DNA from: Lichina pygmaea
Taxonomy: Eukaryota > Ascomycota > Lichinomycetes > Lichinales > Lichinaceae
Reading direction: 5' to 3'
Assembly (NCBI GenBank): GCA_963422465.1
Contig: OY730174.1
Span: 2,108,001 to 2,172,000, forward strand
Length of the DNA stretch: 64,000 nucleotides
Each line of letters opens with the position of its first letter. Positions within the stretch are counted from its first letter, which is position 1. This document shows, one piece after another, positions 34,070 to 44,860 of the stretch. Below the pieces are notes generated by a model that saw nothing but the letters and a program-made list of their open reading frames with translations, had not been told where the DNA came from and did no database searches. Position numbers and translations under genes: made by a program.

Positions 34070-34669
34070 TGTTACGACCCAGGGATGGGAGCCACTCATT
34101 TATAGGCAATCAGGCCGCGGGCCAGGCAAGAGGACACCATGGAAGTCAAGTGACCAACCAACAAGGGGTCACGTGACTGTCGAGACACACACGGGAGTCT
34201 TGACGCATGATGCATGAAGCATCGAGACAATCTCACCAGTCTCGACGCAGGGTGCATGAAGTGTCGAGACAATCTCACCCATCTTGACGCAGGATGCATG
34301 AAGCATCGAGACAATCTCACCCATCTCGACGCAGGGTGCATAACATGGTGGGACTGTCGAGACAATCTCACCCGTCTTGACGTCGAGACTGTCAAGACAA
34401 TCTTGATCATCTTGACAGGCCAGCACTATATAGTCCGACGATAGTTCCCTTATGGAACGATTGTCTTCAACTCATGTTGTAATCCAGACAACTAGATCTA
34501 CTTCAATACAATCCTTTTGTACGAAGCTGTTGATCAGGTGTCACCACCACCACGTTCCACCAAACCCCTTCGCGCTCCTTGACACTCCTCTCCTACGAGA
34601 ACCAACCCGCCTTCCACCTCTCGCCCTAATCCTATACTCGGATAGGACAGTACGGTATGGACCGCAACA
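34070..34669 (+). repeat. 5' LTR of the 34-kb Gypsy
   Basis: 600 bp, TGTTACGACCC...CCGCAACA. TATATA at 34427-34432. A 42-bp tandem array lies in U3 (34202-34378). The word GTCTTCAA (34463-34470), 36 nt after the TATA box, is complementary to the site just after the LTR. Confidence 0.95.
34202..34378 (+). repeat. 42-bp tandem repeat in LTR U3 (four copies)
   Basis: Units contain GACGCAGGRTGCATGAAG, TCGAGACAATCTCACCC and RTCTYG. GAGAC and GTCTC form short inverted repeats in each unit; the fourth unit carries a short extension. The 3' LTR has the same 177-bp array at 40144-40320. Confidence 0.95.
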
Positions 34670-34671
34670 CT

Positions 34672-34679
34672 TTGAAGAC
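34672..34679 (+). promoter_or_regulatory. Candidate self-primer binding site
   Basis: TTGAAGAC, two bases (CT) after the LTR end, is a perfect 8-nt complement of GTCTTCAA at 34463-34470, where the RNA should begin relative to the TATA box. No tRNA-type primer site is present. The same geometry occurs in the 21-kb family. Confidence 0.6.
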
Positions 34680-37600
34680 CCTCAAGGATGAGTACCTCAG
34701 GAGCAACCAACCCCAACTTCCCAGATGGAAAGATTAGCGTCGCCAAGCCAGACCTGTTCTACGGTGAAAGAAACAAGGTCGACGACTGGCTCATGCAACT
34801 CCAAGTCTACTTTCAATTCCAACCAGAGATGAAGCTGCCTAAGGAAAAGTGGCCACTCTTTGCAACCACTTACATGAGAGGCAATGCTTATCGATGGATC
34901 AAACCCTACGTCAACAAACATCTCTCAGGAAACGGAGACCACGACAGCACATCGGAATGGATGACGAAATGGACGCAATTCAAGGACAAGATCAAAAGGA
35001 TCCTTGGACCATCTAACGAAGACAAAGTGGCTATACGAATGATCCAGCACATCAAGCAACAACGCTCAGCCGCAGAGTACACCACGCAGTTCAAACAATA
35101 CTCAGTACTGACTGATTGGGACGACGACGCCCTGATGGTCATGTACTGACGTGGACTCAAGGAAAACGTGAAGGATGAAATTACCTTCGACGGACGAGCA
35201 GTCAACACACTGGACAAGCTCATCGCACAAGCAATCGACATCGATGACAAACTATTCGAGCGAGCGATGGAGAAACACCATGACAGAGGATACAGCCACC
35301 CCGCATGGCATGTGAGCAACCACTACAAGCCGCCTAACAAGGCACCACCACATGACCCATATGGCTATGCACCCATGGAACTGGATGCAGTCCACCACAA
35401 GGGAAGGTTCACGAAGGGAAGGAACAACAAAAAGGGGAAAGCACTGAAGTGCTATGCCTGTGGCAAGCTAGGCCACATGGCGAAAGACTGTCGTTCAAAG
35501 AACAAGGTGCACCGACAGCAACTTAATACACTCGACAGAGACTGGAATGTCATCGAGCCAGAGGACCCACCAGGAGAGGCTCAGCTATCCCTCGAACAAT
35601 GGGACGACTACGATCAGATATTGGAAGCAGCCCACCAACTGGCAACATCAGGAGGCAAGGACCTACCAGAACTAATAGGTCAGGACAAGGGACAGGAGCC
35701 CTTAACCACCTCTGATGGAGACTGAGACGAACCCGCGTCTATCAAAGAAGAAATACCACGAGGAAGCTATGCTTACAGCATGGACCCACGAAATCTACGG
35801 CACGGTGAACTACAGTGGAGGTTTTGCACGAGGCACTACTGCACCTACCACGAACAACTACGAAGGTACGGAGGACATTCACCCTACCACACCACCTGCC
35901 ACAAGCATTGGGTCAATTGCGAGAAGGATGCGTGTGAGATCCATCTTTGGGACAAACACCAACACACCGCATTCCCCGGGCACACACATGATTGGCACGA
36001 ACACCTCATGTTCCTACAGCAAGGCAACAACTACAACTGCTACGTCGACAATTGGCAGTACTGCCTCAAGCCTGGATGTGACAAGCATCAGCAAGACAAA
36101 TTCATGAACGGATTCCTCAGGACTGATGGGAATGGCTGGACCTATTGCCCAGTCAGTGGAAAGACACTTCAATCAGGAAAAGACTGAACTCCCTTGTCAA
36201 GGGGTGACATCGGGAGCTCAACAACATGACCCCTAGCAACGCAAAGCACCTGCGATTGCCTGTGTCACTATACGCCAACACGCCGATACGGACATACGCA
36301 CTTGTTGACTCTGGAGCCAGTGGGAACTACATTTCAAGACAACTTTACAACACCCTCAGCACTGGAAGGAGACGCAAGCAGCAGCCCTATCAGCTCGCGA
36401 TGGCAAATGGACAGACAGAGCTAGTCTGCCATGAGACGCAGCCAATGGAAATGGTTACCGGACACCATGCTGAAAGGATCCACCTTGATATTGTCGAGTT
36501 GGCCACTCAGGATATCTATTTGGGGATGCCTTGGCTAAAGAAGCACAACCCAGTTGTTAACTGGAAGACAGGAGTACTCACGTTTAGGAACTGCACTAAC
36601 AACGCAGCTCGGACCTGTTACCAGCCGCAGAAGGCGTGGACAGATGAGGGAAGGAGTCCTCAGTGGAACCTCACCAACAGAAAGGATGACTCTCAAAAGA
36701 AGAGGTCCGCCTCGACAGGCACACCCCAGAACCAGGTGGCCAAACAGTCAGAGATAAAGAGAGAGGAAGTTGTTAACCCTCTGGAGATCCCTGAAGAGTA
36801 CTGACCTGGGTATGATAACCTCTTTCAGGAAGAGACAACGACAGCAGCGTTGCCTAAGCACCAACCTTGGGATCATGAGATCAAGTTGCAACCAGGGACG
36901 GAGCCAGGATTTGGACCAATTTACCAGTTATCAGAGAAAGAGCTCCAAGTACTTCGTGAGTACCTGGAGGAAAACCTGAAAAAGGGTTTCATTCGAGAAT
37001 CTCAATCACCAGCAGGATACCCGATACTATTTGCACCAAAGAAAGACGGAAGTCTTCGACTTTGTGTGGATTACAGGAAACTCAACAACATTACCATCAA
37101 GAATCGATATCCGCTGCCAAATGCGAACGAATTGCGAGACAGGATCAGCCAAGCTACAATCTTTACCAAGCTGGACTTGAAAGGAGCATACAACCTGATA
37201 CGCATGAAAGAAGGAGAAGAATGGAAGACAGCCTTCAGAACCTGATACAGACACTACAAGTATCTGGTTATACCATTCAGACTCACGAACGCACCAGCAA
37301 CATGTCAAGCATTGATCAACAACGTCATCAGAGCACACCTGGACCAAACAGCTATCGCCTACCTGGACGACATTCTTGTCTACTCGAACACGCAACAGGA
37401 ACATACCAAACATGTGAAGGATGTTCTACGATGCCTACAAGAGGCAGGGCTCAAGCTCAACCCGAAGAAATGCGAGTTCAACAAACCGGAAGTTGAATTC
37501 CTCGGATACATCATAGGGATTGAAGGGATCAAGATTGACCCTGAGAAAATCAAAGTGATTCAGCAATGGCCAACACCGACATCAGTTAAGGAAGTACAAG

Positions 37601-39466
37601 CCTTCCTAGGATTTGCCAACTTCAACCGACAGTTCATCAAGAACTACTCACAGATGGCAACTCCACTGACAGAACTCACGAAGAAGGACGTGGAGTACCG
37701 GTGGACAGAGAGACAACAAAAAGCATTCCAACAGCTCAAGGACGCTTGCGCCAAGGAACCAGTTCTCCTCAACTTCAAGACAGGCCAGCCGACACGAATC
37801 GAGACAGATGCTTCAGATCAAGCAGTGGGAGCATGTCTATGCCAACAGGCAGACGGCAAGTGGCACCCAGTTGCCTACTACTCACGCAAAATGTCACAAG
37901 TGGAACGAAACTATGATATCCACGACAAAGAGCTACTGGCAGTTGTCAACGCACTCGAACACTGGAGAGTGTACGTGGAAAGCAGTTCTGAACTCACCAT
38001 TCTCACAGACCACAAGAATCTGACAACGTTCACGACAACCAAGAAGCTGAACAGACGGCAAGTCAGATGGGCTGAACTCCTAGGGCAACACAAGTTCAAG
38101 ATCTTGTACACCCCTGGACAAGACAATGGGAGAGCAGACGCACTAAGCCGACGAAAAGACCACATGGAAGATGATGAACGCCAAGGAACGATCTTACAGC
38201 AGGACCAACAAGGAAACCTGGTGCCTCAACCACAGATCAACAAGCTCACGGCAGAAGACACTGAAGAACTAATAAGGAACTACCACGATAACCCAGCACA
38301 TGGTCACCCAGGAATCACCAAAACCACAGACCTGATCCAACGGGCAGGGAACAATGTCATCAATCTCTGACAACACGTCACAAGCTACATCAACAAATGT
38401 CTACTATGCCAGAAAAACAAGCATGGAAGACACAAGCCATATGGAGAAGGACACCTGAACACGATACCGAGAGGCCTGTGGGAAGATGTGTCAATGGACT
38501 TCATCACAAAGCTACCCAAGTCCAAAGACCCAGTCACAGGAATCACCTACGACTCAATTATGGTGATTGTGGACAGATTCACAAAATACCTAATAGCGGT
38601 ACCATTCAAGGAAACCCACACAGCAGAGCAGTTGGGACACCTCCTACTGGACAGATTGGTCAGGGACCACGGAGTTCCAATCACGGTCATTACTGACAGA
38701 GACAAACTCTTCACATCCAACTACTAGAAAACAATCAGTGCAGCCATGGGAACAAAACCCAAGATGTCTACAGCCTACCACCCACGAACTGACGGCCAGA
38801 CAGAGTGAGCAAACCAAGTCCTAGAGACTTATTTGTGGCATTACATCAACCAGACCCACAGCAATTGGGTACAATTATTACCAGTGGCACAGCTGGCAAT
38901 CAACCAGCACAGATCAGACTCAACAAAGGAATCGCCATTCTTTGCCAATTTTGGACGACACGCAAACATCGGAATGCCAAGCAGAGCTTCACCAAACACG
39001 GAGAAAGCACTCCAACATGACAAGCTCCTACGACAAACGCACACGATGATGAGGCATTACCTTCAAGAGACCTCAGAAAAGATGCAACGCCAAATGGACA
39101 AAAAATCGAAAATGGCACCTCAGCTGAAGAAGGGGGATAAAGTCTACCTCCTCACAAAAAATTGGAAAGTCAAGAAACCAAGAACAAAGAAACTGGACCA
39201 TGTCAAGGTCAGACCATTTTCAGTCGAAGAAAGAACCGGACCAGTCAACGTCAGACTGCGACTACCGAGAGACGCTTGGGTACACCCAAACTTTCACATC
39301 TCAATGATCAAATTAGCCGACCAGAGCACACCCTTGCAGGAAACATTTCATTACCAACCAGAGGAAGAACAGGAATTTGAGGCCGAACAGATCCTGAAGA
39401 GAAAAGGTCAGCGATACCTTGTCAAGTGGAAAGACTACCCAGACTCGGAAAATACCTGGGAGCCAC

Positions 39467-39967
39467 TCAGGAACCTCGCGAACTGCCAGCTCCTCCTGCA
39501 GCAGTTCCGGCAGGAGCAGGACTGAACAGCTCGGCCTGCAGCGCGGACGCATCAATGACCGTCACCGACAAGTCTTCACCATCCACCTCCATTTCAGCAA
39601 CAAGGCACTGGAGCTTCTTCTTTGCTCGACCCTCAGCACCCTCAAGAACCTTTCGCTTTCGGGACACACGAGCCTGCAGCTCGGCAAGCTGCTTGACAAG
39701 AGCATCCCGCTTGGCCTCATCAACAGCCAAATCCTCGCAAAGGTTATCCCGAGTCATGTTCAGCGACTCCCAAGAAAGTGACACACAGGACTTTCCCCGA
39801 CGAGTGCACTCAGCGCACTTCAACTTATCGTTGTCGTCAGACATTCGGAAGCAGGGCTTGTGGTTCAAAACACAGAAGTCACACGGAGCAAGTGACACGA
39901 AGTTATGATCACGGATCTGGGCTGCCAGTTGGTTTCGGTAAGCAGAGGCACGTGATTTTGCAGACAT
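39467..39967 (-). CDS. Antisense Zn2Cys6 and coiled-coil protein inside the 34-kb Gypsy
   Basis: Open frame of 166 codons on the strand opposite to pol, between the chromodomain end and the polypurine tract/3' LTR; its last ~20 codons overlap the pol end antisense. ATG at 39965-39967. Residues about 29-61 hold six cysteines with spacing C-x2-C-x6-C-x11-C-x2-C-x6-C (CDFC, then C, then CAEC, then C), the pattern of a Gal4-type binuclear zinc cluster. Residues about 75-115 (LCEDLAVDEAKRDALVKQL and on) are charged with heptad-like leucines, a likely coiled coil, followed by a short Ala/Gly-rich end. The frame looks whole. Gal4-type clusters bind CGG-type DNA sites, so a regulator of the element or host is possible; this is inference. 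I have an impression that similar antisense cysteine-rich frames accompany other fungal Gypsy elements but cannot verify it. Confidence 0.6.
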   Translation of the reverse strand: MSAKSRASAYRNQLAAQIRDHNFVSLAPCDFCVLNHKPCFRMSDDNDKLKCAECTRRGKSCVSLSWESLNMTRDNLCEDLAVDEAKRDALVKQLAELQARVSRKRKVLEGAEGRAKKKLQCLVAEMEVDGEDLSVTVIDASALQAELFSPAPAGTAAGGAGSSRGS

Positions 39968-40011
39968 ACTCAAGAATTCATCAGGACGATGAATGAAGGA
40001 GAGGAGGGTAG

Positions 40012-40611
40012 TGTTACAACCCAGGGATGGGAGCCACTCATTTATAGGCAATCAGGCTGCGGGCCAGGTAAGAGGACACCATGGAAGTCAAGTGACCAAC
40101 CAACAAGGGGTCACGTGACTGTCAAGACACACACGGGAGTCTCGACGCATGATGCATGAAGCATCGAGACAATCTCACCAGTCTCAACGCAGGGTGCATG
40201 AAGCGTCAAGACAATCTCACCTGTCTCGACGCAGGATGCATGAAGCATCGAGACAATCTCACCCGTCTCGACGCAGGGTGCATAACATGGTGGGACTGTC
40301 GAGACAATCTCACCCATCTCGACGTCGAGACTGTCAAGACAATCTTGATCGTCTCGACAGGCCAGCACTATATAGTCCGACAATAGTTCCCTTATGGAAC
40401 AATCATCTTCAACTCATGTTGTGATCCAGACAACTAGATCTACTTCAATACAATCCTTTTGTACGAAGCCGTTGATCAGGTGTCACCACCACCACGTTCC
40501 ACCAAACCCCTTCGCACTCCTTGACACTCCTCTCCTGCAAGAACCAACCTGCCTTCCGCCTCTCGCCCTAATCCTATACTCGGATAGGACGGTACGGTAC
40601 GGACCGCAACA
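40012..40611 (+). repeat. 3' LTR of the 34-kb Gypsy
   Basis: 600 bp, TGTTACAACCC...CCGCAACA, followed by ACACA. In this copy the self-primer word has decayed compared with the 5' LTR. Confidence 0.95.
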
Positions 40612-40782
40612 ACACATTCCACACTGCAGGTGTCTTGCTAGAGTGTACACCTGACAGTAACCTATAGACAGCACATCTATGATGTGAAGAGCAGTAGGGC
40701 TAGCCCTACTGGCAGAGCCTGGGTGGAGAAGTACAGAAAAGCATGTAGTGCTCTATGATAGTCTATATGCCTAGTATAGTTA

Positions 40783-41012
40783 TGAGAGATCACTTAGCAG
40801 TCATGTGACATGTATGTACCAAGTCACATGATCATTAAGTGAGATTCATATAAGCAGGCCTCCCCTCCAACACTGGTTGAGTGTCAGTTTCTATCTATTG
40901 AGTGATACTCTACAGGCTTACTTGACAACACCTTCCAGGCACCTTTCAGTAGCTGCCTAGGGAACAGGCCTTTATCACAACTCTGTCCTGCTAAGACTCT
41001 AGCACCCTTACA
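40783..41012 (+). repeat. LTR-like repeat, right inverted copy
   Basis: About 230 bp, TGAGAGATCACTTAGCAG...AGCACCCTTACA, with a TATAAG box at 40849-40854. It is the inverted counterpart of 33343-33580. CATGTGAC and GTCACATG words make a short palindromic region at its start. Confidence 0.6.
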
Positions 41013-41566
41013 AATAAGCACCTCTCCAAGACAGCACTGGCTAGAGAACTCAAAGACTTAGCACACCTCAAGATCTGTCTATCAGTGACACAGAGTGCTC
41101 AGAGAGCAGGAGTGTGGGGTAATCTTATAACTTTTGATACACATATAGAAGAATGTCTGAATATATTTGGCACAGGCTTCCGTACATATGGGACTGCCAT
41201 ACAGCTCGAATCACATGATCAAAAGCTACGACACGTGACAGTATCTGAGGACGTTGGCCTGACAACGGATTATTGACGCCAGAGGCCATGTGCATGCGAT
41301 CTGCAGGCAATGCGCAACGTGTTTGACCAACTCAACTGTCTCCAGTATATTGATAGGACCTCGTATGCTCCGGCTCAACAGCGCGGTGCATATTGCTAGA
41401 TTTCGCTTTTGGGCCTGTGTGCCCAATTTTTCTGAAGGCATGCCTCTCAACTGAATCTGGCCACAAAGTCGCAGCGCATCTTGTGTTGTGATACTGCTGA
41501 CCCGCGGTTGCCCCGCTCTGGGCTGCCCCGCCGGCCGCCATCTAGGCCCGTCGACGTCGTCGCGGG
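41013..41566. other. Border of transposon block and kelch-gene 5' region
   Basis: The first ~100 bp are still AT-rich and transposon-like; from about 41.2 kb the composition turns GC- and CpG-rich. No gene or repeat is recognised. The promoter of the kelch gene must lie here. Confidence 0.6.
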
Positions 41567-44500
41567 ATGATGGCCCGTCGTTCATGGAAAGAATACCTCG
41601 CCTACCTCGCCGCCCTGGTATCGCTCGGCCGAGCTCAGCTGCCGTACCATCCGGCACGGGTATTACGATCGACCGCCGACGATGATGCCGACTTGATCTA
41701 CTTCTTCTTGCCCTCGACGTCGGGGTCTGGTTTCCGACTGGTCAGTCTCAATGTGTCGACGACCCTCGAGGCGTCCAACATACAGTATACGACTCTCTCG
41801 CCGACCCTGCCATTTCTCGATAACGACAGCGACGTTGCCTTTACGCCCGTCCTGGACGCGAGCGGCGCGATCCGCGTCTACGCCGGGACATGCGCCGCTG
41901 GGGCCGCGCAAGCCAGCGTCTGGCAGTTCGCGTCCAGCATCGACGCCGGCGAAACGGGAGGAGAATGGCAACGAGTCGAGGTCCGAGAAGACGATGGCGT
42001 CACCGACAAGACCAGGCTGGGACCGCACCATCTCGCTTCCGGCATATCGTTCTCGAGCGATGTCGACGACGGTGCCGAGCCGGATATCTACGTCTTCGGG
42101 GGGATGTGCCCGACCGAGGCGGCGTCTACAGACACCTGGGTATCGGCTGCGGACTACTCGGAGACGATGCTCGTGCTATCACCGAATCCACAGGCCGGCG
42201 ACTCGTCGCCATCCACAGAACCCGCGAACTACGATGTCGCCGTCGCCAGAAGCAAAGCGGCGCCGGTGGCCGAGGCCGGTTACAGCATGACGGCGTTACG
42301 GCCATCGTACCTCAAATCGTCCGGAGCGCCGGAGACTCGCCATCAGAGCTTCGTCCTCCTCGGCGGCCACACCGGAGAGGCATTCATCAACATGTCGCAG
42401 CTGGCCCTCTTCTCCCTGCCGCAAGAGACCTGGAGCTTCCCCGCCATCGATCTGCCGCCAACGCCGTCCGTCACAGATCTTGCCGTGCGCCAGGATCCGT
42501 CGATGGTGGACTCGCGGTCGGGCCACACCGCCGTCATGACCGATGATGGCAAGCGCGTCGTCGTCCTGGGTGGCTGGGTCGGCAATATCAGTACCCCGGC
42601 CCTCCCCCAGGTGGTCGTCCTGGAGCTTGGCGAGGGGTACGGCGGGACTGGCAATTGGAAGTGGGCTATTCCAACAACTGGGGACACCGGCCTGCCAGAC
42701 GCTGCCGCCATATATGGTCACGGATCGGTGATGCTGCCGGGCGACGTCGTCATGGCCGTCGGTGGCTATGCCATTCCCAACGGCGACACGCCTGCTCCAG
42801 AGATCAACTCGAGAACGTACTTTCTCAACGTCACGTCCGGCTCATGGACGAGCACCTACGAGGCTCCGGCGAGAGTGCCTGGAAGGGGTGCTTCCAGTGC
42901 TCAGGCTTCAGGCGGCCCTTCGAGCTCAGCGAAGAAGGCGGCTCTTGGATTGGGGATCGCCCTCGGCCTCTGCGCCATCATGGGCGCGATCTTCGTGTGG
43001 CTGTGGTACTCTCGTCGCGTGAAGAGACGACGCGAGGCGAGGGAGAAGGAGCTGCAGCAACTGGGCCACACCGCTCAGCACCACCATCCGTTTGATCGCG
43101 AATCCGGAAGATACGACGTCGTCGAAAGCGAGAAGATGGCATACGGCGGATCGGGACGTCAAGGCCAGTATCAGACCGACAATCCGTATTCGTGGGCTCC
43201 GGAGGATCCTCGCGGCCGTGGCGGAGGCACGGAGGCCGAGAGGACAGGCTTGCTCGTCGAGATTCCCAGCCCCACGCGAGGGCTCAGGCGGAGCCTCCAG
43301 ACGAGAGGTCGAGGTGGCGACAGGCTGCTTTCGTACCAGCTCGCTCCGGGCAGGGAGGACGTCAGACGCAGCTTCACCGGGGACATTCATCCCATCGACG
43401 AGCGGGACGAGCTCGAGGCGTCTGTCCAGCCGGACGCCGAGCTCGCGACGTCCGACGCGGCCGAGCCCGGCCTGGTCTCGCTGACGCCGGCGCAGGCGCT
43501 TGACCCTTTCCGCGACCCGGGCCCGCTCGGTCGTGCCTCGGCCGACGGCGACGCACGCAATACCTCACCGGCCCGCGACCGCGAGCTCGAGGTCCAGGAA
43601 TGGACGCGAGACTGGGCCGGTGCGGACGCCTACATGCGCGGCATGACCGGTGGGCGATCCCCCGACCGCAGCTCTCCGGAGAAGGAGCCTCGGACGTCTT
43701 CGAATCTGAGCGAAAGATCGCTGCACTCGGCCGTCTCGTCTCACTCGCAGCAGTACTCTGTCGAGAGGCTATCGCGGACCATATCGCAGCGGTCGGCCGC
43801 GCGTCTGAGCGGTGGCGGCGACGGTGGTGTCGCCGGCATGCTACGATCGTCGAGCTTGTCCTCGGCGCTGGGGCAACGCAGCGGAAGCGTCTCGCCCGAG
43901 CATGCGGCGCCCTCGGGCCGTTCTCGCAGTCTTCGACTGTTCGGACGACGTAGCTCTGACGGTCGAGTGCCGTCGACGAGGCCGAATTCGATGGACTTTA
44001 CGCAGCTGCAGATCGAAGGCGAGGCGCTGCTGCCACGGCCACCACAGATGGGGGGTAGCCTGCGCGAGGACGGGATGCGAGGGAAATCACGAACGGCCGG
44101 GTGGCTGGGATCGGTGCGACGTGCGCTTCCTTTCGGGGTAGCAGGTAGCAGCGCGAGCAACGACGGCGATCAGAAAAACGCCAACCACAGCAGCAGCAGC
44201 AGCCCCGAGTACCAGAGCGCGTCTTCGTCGCCCATCAAGTCCCGCCTTCACGACGGACGACCCGACGCCGACTGGGACGACGTCGTGCTCCGCCGGGCCG
44301 CCTCCGCGGGAGCGGCTTACTGGCGCACGAAACAAGGCGCGGCCGACTGGGACGCCCCGACGCTCAGAGATCGCGCAGGCACGATGACGGGGCCGAGCGG
44401 CAGCGGCAACGGCAGCGGCAGCGGCAAGCACGACACAAGCAGCGCCATCGACGACGACGACGAGTGGGACGTCGAAGCCGCGGTCGAGCGACGCGTCGTG

Positions 44501-44860
44501 CAGGTGATGTTCACTGTCCCGAAGGAGAGACTGCGTGTCGTCAACGCCGGCGAAGAGATGTCTCTTCTCTCGGAGAACGACAACGACGACGACGACGGCG
44601 CCGGTGTTGGTATTGGTGTTGCGGGGGCCGGGCCTGCGACGGTACCTGCTGCTGGTGCTACCACTGTTGCTGCTGGTGCCGGTGCTAGGCCAACCGCACA
44701 CGCCAGTTCAACGAGCACTACGATGAAGACCAAGGACGTGTTGGTCGAGAGTGCCGATCTGAAGCCTGCAGCGGATGCGAAGGGAAAGGGAAAGCGACGA
44801 GCTGATGTCGACGACGGTGATGATATTGTCGTTGGGCATAAGTCCGGCGTCGGTCATTGA
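41567..44860 (+). CDS. Kelch/galactose-oxidase-like single-pass membrane protein (1097 aa)
   Basis: Single exon. Two ATGs in tandem (41567, 41570). Residues about 1-23 form a signal peptide (charged start, AYLAALVSLG core, cut near RAQ). Residues ~25-440 form an extracellular region with repeated beta-propeller blades: IYVFGGMC, SFVLLGGHTG, RVVVLGGWVGN, VVMAVGGYA, each the GG of a kelch blade. N-glycosylation sequons (NVS, NMS, NIS, NVT) occur only in this half. A transmembrane helix spans ~459-481 (ALGLGIALGLCAIMGAIFVW), followed by a basic stop-transfer RRVKRRRE. The ~600-residue cytoplasmic tail is Ser/Arg/Asp-rich and mostly disordered, with a conserved-looking patch VVQVMFTVPKERLRVV near ~985. 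A role in wall sensing or polarity is possible but not shown. No catalytic oxidase residues can be claimed. Confidence 0.85.
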   Translation: MMARRSWKEYLAYLAALVSLGRAQLPYHPARVLRSTADDDADLIYFFLPSTSGSGFRLVSLNVSTTLEASNIQYTTLSPTLPFLDNDSDVAFTPVLDASGAIRVYAGTCAAGAAQASVWQFASSIDAGETGGEWQRVEVREDDGVTDKTRLGPHHLASGISFSSDVDDGAEPDIYVFGGMCPTEAASTDTWVSAADYSETMLVLSPNPQAGDSSPSTEPANYDVAVARSKAAPVAEAGYSMTALRPSYLKSSGAPETRHQSFVLLGGHTGEAFINMSQLALFSLPQETWSFPAIDLPPTPSVTDLAVRQDPSMVDSRSGHTAVMTDDGKRVVVLGGWVGNISTPALPQVVVLELGEGYGGTGNWKWAIPTTGDTGLPDAAAIYGHGSVMLPGDVVMAVGGYAIPNGDTPAPEINSRTYFLNVTSGSWTSTYEAPARVPGRGASSAQASGGPSSSAKKAALGLGIALGLCAIMGAIFVWLWYSRRVKRRREAREKELQQLGHTAQHHHPFDRESGRYDVVESEKMAYGGSGRQGQYQTDNPYSWAPEDPRGRGGGTEAERTGLLVEIPSPTRGLRRSLQTRGRGGDRLLSYQLAPGREDVRRSFTGDIHPIDERDELEASVQPDAELATSDAAEPGLVSLTPAQALDPFRDPGPLGRASADGDARNTSPARDRELEVQEWTRDWAGADAYMRGMTGGRSPDRSSPEKEPRTSSNLSERSLHSAVSSHSQQYSVERLSRTISQRSAARLSGGGDGGVAGMLRSSSLSSALGQRSGSVSPEHAAPSGRSRSLRLFGRRSSDGRVPSTRPNSMDFTQLQIEGEALLPRPPQMGGSLREDGMRGKSRTAGWLGSVRRALPFGVAGSSASNDGDQKNANHSSSSSPEYQSASSSPIKSRLHDGRPDADWDDVVLRRAASAGAAYWRTKQGAADWDAPTLRDRAGTMTGPSGSGNGSGSGKHDTSSAIDDDDEWDVEAAVERRVVQVMFTVPKERLRVVNAGEEMSLLSENDNDDDDGAGVGIGVAGAGPATVPAAGATTVAAGAGARPTAHASSTSTTMKTKDVLVESADLKPAADAKGKGKRRADVDDGDDIVVGHKSGVGH

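Larger units (their letters stand above)
34070..40611 (+). mobile_element. Ty3/Gypsy chromovirus with 600-bp LTRs, broken
   Basis: 6.5-kb element with 5-bp duplication ACACA (34065-34069 and 40612-40616). LTRs 34070-34669 and 40012-40611. Parts: gag 34.69-35.7 kb with CYACGKLGHMAKDC knuckle; a spacer of unclear function 35.7-36.2 kb; protease near 36.3 kb (LVDSGASGNYIS); RT 36.9-37.5 kb with YLDDILVYS; RNase H 37.75-38.1 kb (ETDASDQAVGACL); integrase 38.25-39.1 kb; chromodomain 39.35-39.5 kb (motif YLVKWKDYPDSENTWEP). A purine tract at 39995-40011 precedes the 3' LTR. It is broken in several places. LTR divergence is visibly higher than in the 21-kb element (roughly 25 mostly CpG transitions by eye), so it is older. 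An antisense Zn2Cys6 frame lies between pol and the 3' LTR. Confidence 0.93.

Noticed and set aside
34202-34378. CRISPR-like array of palindromic repeats in the LTR
   Set aside because: Units are directly adjacent without unique spacers, lie in LTR U3, and the genome is fungal.
33343-41012. Giant cargo-carrying transposon (Starship type) bounded by the inverted repeats
   Set aside because: No tyrosine-recombinase captain gene and no cargo genes; the content is a Gypsy element and decayed DNA.
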